A stretch of 37,106 nt of DNA, from contig JAKJBT010000007.1 of assembly GCA_022706865.1 (NCBI GenBank), positions 1-37,106 of the forward strand. The letters run 5' to 3'. This DNA is from Bacillota bacterium (GTDB lineage Bacteria; Bacillota_A; Clostridia; Lutisporales; Lutisporaceae). The notes beneath the pieces are model-generated. The model was not told where the DNA came from, ran no database searches, and saw only the letters and a program-made list of their open reading frames with translations. A program made the position numbers and the translations under genes. Below are positions 25,309 to 31,516 of this stretch, one piece after another (within the stretch, counting starts at the first letter, position 1; each line of letters starts with the position of its first letter).

Positions 25309-27878
25309 TCCTCCACCTTCTTTCTATTATAGGGGGTCCCTTCCAGGGGGAGTTCAAACCTTCTTATGCCGTCAAACCTTTGATAGGCTGAAGCAACAGC
25401 AGCTGCCACCGGGATCAGTGATATCTCTCCAATCCCTTTTGCACCGTAGGCAAGCTCTGATTGATTCTTTTCTATTATTTTCACATCTATTTCAGGTATT
25501 TCGTCTGCCCTTAGCAAACCAAGGGTTCCAAACCTGGATTTCAAAATTCCTCCTTCATATACAAGCCTTTCCCTCAACGCTGAGCCAAGGCCCATTACTA
25601 CGCCCCCCTCAATCTGTCCTTCGATATTTAGAGGGTTTATCGCCCTGCCAATGTCATGAGCTGCCACTATTTTTGCTACCCTGCCTTCAGCATCAAGTAT
25701 TGCTATGTGAGTGGCATAGCTGTATGCCACATGGCTTACAGGATTTTCCCTGCTTGAGTTTATGGGATCCGTTACCCCGCTGTATTCACCCTCAAAATCC
25801 AAACCTTCCAGCTCTTCCGGAGTTTTTTCCGCCAATGCCGCCTTCAGCTTGAGTGCAGCCCGGCGGCAGGCTTCACCGGTAAAAAGTGTCTGCCTTGACG
25901 CCGTTGTTGCTCCCGAGTCGGGACACAATAAGGAATCCGGCTGACTGAAGATAATATTGGAGCCGTCAATGCCGAGGGTTTCTGACACTATCTGAATCAT
26001 TACGGTAGCCAGGCCCTGCCCTATGCAGGATGCGGCAGAATATACAACAACCTTGCCGTCTTTTATTCTTATACGGCAGCGTCCGACATCAGGCAAGCCT
26101 ACTCCTATCCCTGTATTCTTAAAAGCACATGCTATTCCGGCATATTTGCTCCGGTAGTATTCATCCCTGACTGCAAGGAGGGTTTCCTTAACAGCCGTAT
26201 CATCGCCGCATATCTGACCGTTTGCCAGTACCATCCCCGGTTCAACGGCATTTCTGTAGCGGAACTCCCACCTGTCGATGCCCGCCAGGTCTGCCAGCTG
26301 ATCCATGTTGGCCTCTCCCGCAAAATTGGACTGGGGCACTCCAAAGCCTCTGAATGCGCCTGCCGGAGCATTATTGGTATATACGCAGAAGCCCTCCAGT
26401 TCTACATTTGGGATACTGTATGGGCCGCAGGCATGAGTACATGCCCGCTCCAGGACTGCAGTCCCTAAAGACGCATAAGCCCCTGTGTCGGCTATTATCC
26501 TTGCAGTCATGAAGGTCAGCATGCCACGTTCATCACAGCCTGTGGCAACCTCCAGCTCCATACCGTGCCGTTTGGGATGGCATAATAGGCTTTCTTCCCT
26601 GGTAAAGGTGTATTTGCAGGGCTTCTTTGTATAAAAGGCAGCTAAAGCGGCATAATGCTGGACGCTTAAGTCCTCCTTGCCTCCGAAGCCGCCGCCTACA
26701 TTATGAAGAATCACTCTTACCTTGTCATGAGGCAATCCCAGAACACGGCATAACTCATGATGGTCGTGAGTGATGCTCTGAGTAGCAGCATACACTGTCA
26801 GAACATCCCCGTCGTAAAATGCTGCCGCGCTTTCAGGCTCAATAAAGGCATGGTCGATGGGAGGCGTCCTGTAGGTGTTCTTCACCACATACCTGGACTC
26901 TGCCATTGCTTTTTCGGGATTTCCCCTTTTTACATGAGTCCTGCTGAGAATATTGCCCTTCTCATGAATTTTCGGCGCATCGCTCTTCATGGCATATTTT
27001 GCGTCAGTAACAGGCTCCATTTCTTCATAAGTTACATTAATAAGTTTTATCGCGGCTTCCGCCAGCTCTTTAGTTTCGGCGGCAACCGCTGCTACGGCAT
27101 CTCCGGCATAGCGGGTCATTTCTCCAACAGGCACAAAGGTCGGCCAATCCTTGAAAATATATCCCTGATAGTTTTCTCCCGGTATGTCTGCTGCTGTCAG
27201 AACCGCCTCCACCCCTTCCAGGGCTTCAGCTGCGGTCGTATCTATGGACAGCACCCTTGCCCTGGGCTTCATTGCCCTCAGGACAGAAACATAAAGCATA
27301 TCCTCCATGAAAACATCATCACAGTATACTGCTTCGCCCAGTACCTTCTGTACGGCATCTACCCTGCGCCAATTCTGCCCGATATTGGAACTGCATGTAT
27401 TCAACCTGATATGTTTTGATTCCCTTAAAGCTTCAGCAGCAAGCCTTATTGCCTTGACAATCTTCACATAGCCTGTGCATCTGCATATATTGTTCCTGAT
27501 TGCCTTCTTTATTTCTTCTTCAGCAGGATCCGGGTTAATATCCAGCAGCGCCTTTGAAGCCAACACCATTCCCGGGATACAGAAGCCGCATTGTACAGCC
27601 CCTGCTTCAGCAAAAGCATTTGAATACACTTCTTTTTCTGATTCGTCAAGCCCTTCGACAGTAAGCACTTCCTTGCCCTGCAGCTTATCAACCTTCAGTG
27701 TGCATGACCTTGCTGCCTTACCGTCTATCAAAACCGTACAGCTGCCGCATACCCCGCTGTCGCAGCCATTCTTGACAGATGTCAGCCTTTCTTCCTCCCG
27801 AAGGTATTTCAACAGATTGGTCCCTTCCCGTACATTTACTGCCCTTCCGTTCACCTTGAAGCTTATCAAGTGCACCAC
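25305..27878 (-). CDS. xdhD: Fused Fe-S/molybdopterin xanthine dehydrogenase, selenium-dependent type
   Basis: 857 aa with a 2Fe-2S domain pair (1-150) fused to the molybdopterin domains (about 165-857) and no FAD domain. Cluster ligands are C39, C44, C47, C59 and C97, C100, C132, C134. Mo-site motifs are VGGGFGGKED, GAFRGFGVPQ and the catalytic Glu in GAKGIGEISLI (about E818). This arrangement and size match the selenium-dependent molybdenum hydroxylases that co-occur with YqeB, YqeC and MocA. Selenium would be a labile cofactor atom, not selenocysteine, so no in-frame TGA is expected. Missing its own flavin, it needs an external partner, YgfK or the XdhB-type subunit. Start is ambiguous: GTG at 27878, GTG at 27875 or TTG at 27869. 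Confidence 0.93.
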   Translation of the reverse strand: MVHLISFKVNGRAVNVREGTNLLKYLREEERLTSVKNGCDSGVCGSCTVLIDGKAARSCTLKVDKLQGKEVLTVEGLDESEKEVYSNAFAEAGAVQCGFCIPGMVLASKALLDINPDPAEEEIKKAIRNNICRCTGYVKIVKAIRLAAEALRESKHIRLNTCSSNIGQNWRRVDAVQKVLGEAVYCDDVFMEDMLYVSVLRAMKPRARVLSIDTTAAEALEGVEAVLTAADIPGENYQGYIFKDWPTFVPVGEMTRYAGDAVAAVAAETKELAEAAIKLINVTYEEMEPVTDAKYAMKSDAPKIHEKGNILSRTHVKRGNPEKAMAESRYVVKNTYRTPPIDHAFIEPESAAAFYDGDVLTVYAATQSITHDHHELCRVLGLPHDKVRVILHNVGGGFGGKEDLSVQHYAALAAFYTKKPCKYTFTREESLLCHPKRHGMELEVATGCDERGMLTFMTARIIADTGAYASLGTAVLERACTHACGPYSIPNVELEGFCVYTNNAPAGAFRGFGVPQSNFAGEANMDQLADLAGIDRWEFRYRNAVEPGMVLANGQICGDDTAVKETLLAVRDEYYRSKYAGIACAFKNTGIGVGLPDVGRCRIRIKDGKVVVYSAASCIGQGLATVMIQIVSETLGIDGSNIIFSQPDSLLCPDSGATTASRQTLFTGEACRRAALKLKAALAEKTPEELEGLDFEGEYSGVTDPINSSRENPVSHVAYSYATHIAILDAEGRVAKIVAAHDIGRAINPLNIEGQIEGGVVMGLGSALRERLVYEGGILKSRFGTLGLLRADEIPEIDVKIIEKNQSELAYGAKGIGEISLIPVAAAVASAYQRFDGIRRFELPLEGTPYNRKKVEE

Positions 27879-27892
27879 CTGCCTTATTTGCT

Positions 27893-28471
27893 CTATTTAA
27901 TGAAATTAAGTATCATATTCTCTGCTGCATCAAAATAATCATCCAGATTGAATTTACCTTCATCAATAAGGTACTGCATAGACGCTCCTATCATTATGGA
28001 AACTAACAAATACGGAAGCATTGCACATTGCTCCGATTTACATTCCGGAAAACCGGGCATCTGATTCAATACCTCTGTTATGTTACTTCTCCAGATATTA
28101 AAAGCATCTATGAATTTTCCCCTTATTTCAGGGTTTGCAGTTCCCTGTACCCAGAAATCGAACTGTAAATAATCAATTTTCTTATGGTTATATATGTCAT
28201 CCTTCTTCTCATGAAAGAGCCCCCGGAGATTTTCTTCAAAAGACTTTTTCTCCAGGTCCACTGAACTCATCCTTTTTTCGGTGAATCTCTTTTGGATTCT
28301 GTCCAGCAAGGCAATCATCAGATCATTTTTGGTCGGGTAATAATAGTGCACGTTGGACTGTACCACCCCTGCCTCCTCGGCAATCAAATGCATCCTCGTG
28401 CCGCTGATCTTATTCCGCGCAACTATTTCTAAAGCTGCGTCCAGTATTTTGTTTGTAACGTCATTAGACAT
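27893..28471 (-). CDS. TetR/AcrR family transcriptional regulator
   Basis: 192 aa. An N-terminal TetR helix-turn-helix (about residues 8-52) reads NKILDAALEIVARNKISGTRMHLIAEEAGVVQSNVHYYYPTKNDL, followed by an all-helical ligand domain with no assignable ligand. It lies inside the catabolic unit, 51 bp after ygeW and 14 bp before the fused xanthine dehydrogenase gene, so it is likely an autoregulated repressor of the purine genes. Two operator-like repeats overlap the consensus promoter upstream of ygeW. A purine intermediate such as urate or xanthine as inducer is inference. GAGGTA precedes the ATG. Confidence 0.92.
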   Translation of the reverse strand: MSNDVTNKILDAALEIVARNKISGTRMHLIAEEAGVVQSNVHYYYPTKNDLMIALLDRIQKRFTEKRMSSVDLEKKSFEENLRGLFHEKKDDIYNHKKIDYLQFDFWVQGTANPEIRGKFIDAFNIWRSNITEVLNQMPGFPECKSEQCAMLPYLLVSIMIGASMQYLIDEGKFNLDDYFDAAENMILNFIK

Positions 28472-28522
28472 AGCAGTACCTCGATTTCCGTTAAAAATAT
28501 ACCCCGTTCCATTGATTCCGGC

Positions 28523-29719
28523 TTATTTTCCGGAGAACCTGGGGGAATTTGAGTCCAGAAGCATTTCAATGGTTTCAGGTACCCTTTTGACCTTGCTCAG
28601 GAATATCATTGCCGCAATGATATACGGCTTATAACCGGCCTGCTTATATAAAGGTGTACGATACCGGTCAAACACAGATGCGGCAACTTCCCCTTCCTTG
28701 CAGCTGACTCCTGTAATATCAGCAGGCAGGCAGTGCAGATACAGGGCTTTCCCGTTCCTTGTAAGCTTCATCATTTCTTCTGTGCATTCCCAGTCCTTAT
28801 GCCCGGCGTTCTGGGCAAGGAGCTCTTTTTCAAGAGCTTTGATTTCATCAAACTTTCCTTCTCCGTAAAGATTCGTCCTTTTCTCCATTGCGGAATAAGG
28901 AGCCCAGCTTTTGGGATATACTACATCGGCATTTGTAAAGGCTTCCTTCATTGAGTTGGTCTTGGTAAATTTCCCTCCTGATTTTGCGGCGTTTGCTCTT
29001 GCTACATCCTCAACGTCGGATAGAAGCTCATAGCCTTCCGGATGCGCCAGAGTCACATCCATTCCCATTCTTGTCATCAGGCCTATTACCCCCTGAGGTA
29101 CTGACAAAGGCTTGCCGTAGGAAGGAGAATATGCCCAGGTCATGGCTATCCTTTTGCCTTTAAGGTTTTCCACACCGCCGAAATAGTTTATTAGGTGAAG
29201 CATATCAGCCATGCACTGTGTAGGATGATCTATGTCGCACTGCAGATTCACCAGGGTCGGCCTCTGCTCCAGGACTCCCTCTTCATAACCTTTCTGTACG
29301 GCTTTGGAAACCTCCCTCATATATGTATTGCCCTTGCCGATATACATATCGTCGCGGATACCTATAACGTCAGCCATAAAGGAAATCATGTTTGCAGTCT
29401 CCCGTACTGTTTCCCCATGGGCTATCTGTGATTTCCCTTCATCCAGATCCTGTACGGTAAGGCCCAGCAGATTGCATGCGCTGCTGAAGCTGAACCTGGT
29501 TCTTGTTGAATTGTCCCTGAACAGCGATACTGCAAGCCCGCTGTCGAATATCCTGGGAGATATGTTGTTCTCCCTCATTTTACGGAGTATTTCCGCCACC
29601 TGGAATACAGCGTGAATCTCATCGTCGGTTTTTTCCCATGTTAAAAGAAAATCATTGTTGTACATAGCCTTGCTGTCAAGCTTTTCAAATTGGCTAACCA
29701 GCTTTCTTATTTCTTCCAT
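28523..29719 (-). CDS. ygeW: YgeW-type knotted carbamoyltransferase
   Basis: 398 aa, aspartate/ornithine carbamoyltransferase superfamily, YgeW branch. The carbamoyl phosphate loop FRDNSTRTRFSF is near residue 68; DIDHPTQCMADML (His-Pro-Thr-Gln) and LYLHCLPAD are intact, so it should be active. In purine fermenters such an enzyme could run phosphorolytically, releasing carbamoyl phosphate from a carbamoylated intermediate, which would conserve energy. It is the first gene after the consensus promoter. GGGGAG is 6 nt before the ATG at 29719; the ATG at 29725 directly abuts that site and is unlikely. No carbamate kinase gene is present nearby. The acceptor amino acid is not known to me. Confidence 0.93.
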   Translation of the reverse strand: MEEIRKLVSQFEKLDSKAMYNNDFLLTWEKTDDEIHAVFQVAEILRKMRENNISPRIFDSGLAVSLFRDNSTRTRFSFSSACNLLGLTVQDLDEGKSQIAHGETVRETANMISFMADVIGIRDDMYIGKGNTYMREVSKAVQKGYEEGVLEQRPTLVNLQCDIDHPTQCMADMLHLINYFGGVENLKGKRIAMTWAYSPSYGKPLSVPQGVIGLMTRMGMDVTLAHPEGYELLSDVEDVARANAAKSGGKFTKTNSMKEAFTNADVVYPKSWAPYSAMEKRTNLYGEGKFDEIKALEKELLAQNAGHKDWECTEEMMKLTRNGKALYLHCLPADITGVSCKEGEVAASVFDRYRTPLYKQAGYKPYIIAAMIFLSKVKRVPETIEMLLDSNSPRFSGK

Positions 29720-29783
29720 CTGCATCTCCCCTACTATCTAATATCTTTTATAATTTCCATTTGAGCATGTTGAGAAAAATTTG

Positions 29784-29797
29784 ATTGTCTAGTCAAT
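29784..29797. promoter_or_regulatory. Operator-like palindrome at the ygeW transcription start
   Basis: ATTGTCTAGTCAAT is a 14-bp inverted repeat with one symmetric mismatch (ATTG-a-CTAG-a-CAAT on the minus strand). It covers the predicted start site (about 29794) of the ygeW promoter. A related 14-mer, ATTTACTAAACATT on the minus strand (29821-29808), lies between -35 and -10 and matches at 11 of 14 positions. Repression by the TetR protein encoded downstream is inferred. Confidence 0.55.
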
Positions 29798-29800
29798 ATA

Positions 29801-29829
29801 ATTATAGAATGTTTAGTAAATTCTGTCAA
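29801..29829 (-). promoter_or_regulatory. Perfect sigma-A consensus promoter of the purine catabolic unit
   Basis: Minus-strand TTGACA (29829-29824), 17-nt spacer, TATAAT (29806-29801), both hexamers matching consensus exactly. Transcription would begin near 29794, giving a leader of about 75 nt before ygeW. So strong a core promoter on a catabolic operon implies tight repression, consistent with the operator-like repeats on it. No riboswitch is recognisable in the short leader. Confidence 0.88.
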
Positions 29830-29871
29830 TGAGGCCATTAAAAAAAGCGGCTGCTGCACAACATAAGAAGA

Positions 29872-29886
29872 ATGCGACGCATCTGA
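29872..29886. repeat. 15-bp dispersed repeat containing a palindrome, copy 2
   Basis: ATGCGACGCATCTGA, identical to 18002-18016. Here it directly precedes the G-rich hairpin; at the other site the hairpin is absent. Both copies are intergenic. Confidence 0.6.
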
Positions 29887-29900
29887 GGGACATGGGGACC

Positions 29901-29965
29901 AGGGACGCGGGGACGTTTAATCTGTCCTGCTTTCAGCGGGACAGATTAAACGTCCCCGTGTCCCT
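29901..29965. repeat. REP-like long palindrome, 31-bp stem and 3-nt loop
   Basis: The left arm starts AGGGACGCGGGGACG (29901) and continues TTTAATCTGTCCTGCT; the right arm (29935-29965) is its reverse complement at 29 of 31 positions. On the plus strand both exceptions are G-T pairs, so a plus-strand RNA would form an unbroken 31-bp stem around TTC. A partial direct copy, GGGACATGGGGACC, lies just before (29888-29900). GGGGAC-bounded palindromes of this style are a recurrent REP family in clostridia, often mobilised by RAYT/Y1 transposases; none is encoded here. Confidence 0.8.
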
Positions 29966-30050
29966 AAAAGTGTGCCCTGCTATACTATACAAGCTCTTGC
30001 TTGGTTATGTAAATTTATAGTTATGTCGCATAACTCTTCTTATGCGAAGT

Positions 30051-30095
30051 AAGGGGTGTCGTAAACTGCTTAATAAGCAGGTTACTACACCCCTT
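30051..30095. terminator. Large hairpin after hyuA, probable terminator
   Basis: AAGGGGTGT-C-GTAA-A-CTGCTTA faces TAAGCAG-G-TTAC-T-ACACCCCTT: 20 bp interrupted by two single mismatches around a one-base centre. It begins 12 nt past the hyuA stop. On the minus strand the 3' flank is TTACTTCG, a poor T-tract; on the plus strand it is TTTTCTATAATTTTTT. It probably ends the cofactor/hyuA operon, but as an intrinsic terminator it is better built for plus-strand transcripts. Confidence 0.6.
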
Positions 30096-30107
30096 TTCTA
30101 TAATTTT

Positions 30108-31478
30108 TTACTTTCTAAAGCACTTCACAAATCTGCCCCATCCGGGCTCTCCCAAAAAGGAGCCCTCCTCATACACCAGTCTGCCCCGGGAGAAGGTCAT
30201 GACAGGATAACCTGTCATTTCACAGTTTTCCCATATGGTGTAGTCGACATCAGAATGCATGTTGTTCCTGGATACAATAAATCTCTTCTCCGGATCATAT
30301 ATAACTATATCCGCATCACTGCCCGCAGCTAAAGTTCCCTTTTGCGGAGCGCAGCCGAAAATCCTTGCAGCATTGGCGGAGCATACCTCTACTGCTTTAT
30401 TGAATGTTATGTTCCCTTTATTAGCCTCACTTAACATATATGGGTACATGTTCTCAACTCCCATGCAGCCATTAGGGATCCTGGTGAAGTCATCCTTGCC
30501 CCAATCCTTTTCATAAGACTGGAAAGGGCAGTGGTCTGTGGCAACCGTTGAAATATATCCTCTTCTCAGGCCTTCCCACAATGCCCTGCGGCTGTCCTCC
30601 CCCTTAATGGCAGGAGAGCATACGAAATTCCTGCCGTCCTCTCTCCTATATACTTCGTTGGTGAAATTCAGGTAATGAGGGCAGGTCTCCGCATATATTT
30701 CAAAGCCTTCATCCATGGCTCTTGAAACTTCATCCAGGCCTTCCCTGCTTGCCAGGTGCACGATGTACAGGGGAGCTTCGAAGGTTCTGGCAAGATAGAC
30801 CATTCTCCTTACCGCATCGACTTCTACGAACTCAGGCCGGCTTTCGTAATGATACCATACCGATGTCTTTCCTTGTGACAGCAGCTTCTTTATCCTGCTT
30901 TCAATGAGATATGGGTTTTCAGCGTGTACGGCAACCAAGGCACCCGTCTCCTTTGACCTTACTAAAGCATCGGCAATTACCCCGTCATCCACCATCATAT
31001 CCTTGTAGACCATATAAAGCTTGAAGCTTGGCACTCCGAACTCGACAGAAGCCTTGAATTCATCAAGGACTTTTTCGGTCAGGTCGGTGATGGCAATATG
31101 AAAGGCATAATCAACGCAAGCCCGTGACTCAACATATCCCAGCCTGCTGCTTGCTGTTTCCACAAGCCCCATACCTTTCTCCTGAGTAATGAAGTCGAAT
31201 ACCATCGTTGTACCCCCGCAGGCAGCAGCCCGTGTACCGGCTTCATAACTGTCGGCCGAGACGGTTTCTCCAACAGGCAGTTCCAGATGAACATGGGCAT
31301 CAATGGCACCCGGCAGCACCAATTTGCCGGCGGCATCAACAACCCGTTCACCTGCTGCCTGTATATTCTCGGAAATCATCTCAATCTTGCCGTTTTTCAC
31401 GGCAATGTCAGCTTTATATGACTCCGAGGCAGTAATGATTGTCCCATTTTTGATTATCAAATCCATATCATCATTCAT
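30108..31478 (-). CDS. hyuA: D-hydantoinase/dihydropyrimidinase
   Basis: 456-aa binuclear zinc cyclic amidohydrolase. Ligands are H62 and H64 (AIDAHVHLELP), carboxylated Lys K153 (VPSFKLYM), H185 (AVHAENP), H241 (YIVHLAS) and D315 (ATDHCPF), all intact. It opens hydantoin or dihydropyrimidine rings; E. coli HyuA (YgeZ) occupies the same kind of cluster. Here it is the natural candidate to open a reduced or hydrated purine-derived ring. AAAAGGAAG precedes the ATG at 31478; a GTG at 31487 falls on that site and is unlikely. It follows adenine deaminase by 38 bp and is the last gene of the cofactor operon. Allantoinase-like activity is an alternative. Confidence 0.92.
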   Translation of the reverse strand: MNDDMDLIIKNGTIITASESYKADIAVKNGKIEMISENIQAAGERVVDAAGKLVLPGAIDAHVHLELPVGETVSADSYEAGTRAAACGGTTMVFDFITQEKGMGLVETASSRLGYVESRACVDYAFHIAITDLTEKVLDEFKASVEFGVPSFKLYMVYKDMMVDDGVIADALVRSKETGALVAVHAENPYLIESRIKKLLSQGKTSVWYHYESRPEFVEVDAVRRMVYLARTFEAPLYIVHLASREGLDEVSRAMDEGFEIYAETCPHYLNFTNEVYRREDGRNFVCSPAIKGEDSRRALWEGLRRGYISTVATDHCPFQSYEKDWGKDDFTRIPNGCMGVENMYPYMLSEANKGNITFNKAVEVCSANAARIFGCAPQKGTLAAGSDADIVIYDPEKRFIVSRNNMHSDVDYTIWENCEMTGYPVMTFSRGRLVYEEGSFLGEPGWGRFVKCFRK

Positions 31479-31516
31479 AAATGGCACTTCCTTTTATCCG
31501 TATATTTCGCAAATTG

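Larger units (their letters stand above)
29862..30044. mobile_element. MITE/REP-like non-coding block bounded by related inverted ends
   Basis: The left end CATAAGAAGA-ATGCGAC (29862-29878) recurs inverted at the right end as CATAAGAAGAGTTATGCGAC (30044-30025), differing by a 3-nt insertion. The right end also folds by itself (TCGCATAA/TTATGCGA, 30026-30047). The block contains the 31-bp hairpin at 29901-29965 and one copy of the dispersed 15-mer (29872-29886). It encodes no protein. A minus-strand TTTACA-18-TATAGT (30013-29984) within it resembles a promoter. No target-site duplication was seen, so a mobile origin is inferred. Confidence 0.45.

Noticed and set aside
26757..27419. Plus-strand open frame of 220 codons inside the fused xanthine dehydrogenase gene
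   Set aside because: Antisense to conserved molybdopterin-domain coding sequence; no recognisable domain or upstream signals.
25305..27878. Selenocysteine in the selenium-dependent xanthine dehydrogenase
   Set aside because: The frame has no internal TGA. Selenium in this enzyme class is a labile cofactor atom, not an encoded residue.
29841..29858. Intrinsic terminator suggested by minus-strand GCAGCAGCCGCTTTTTTT
   Set aside because: Only the right arm and T-run are present; no matching left arm was found upstream, so no stable hairpin forms. It could be a relic, but cannot be supported.
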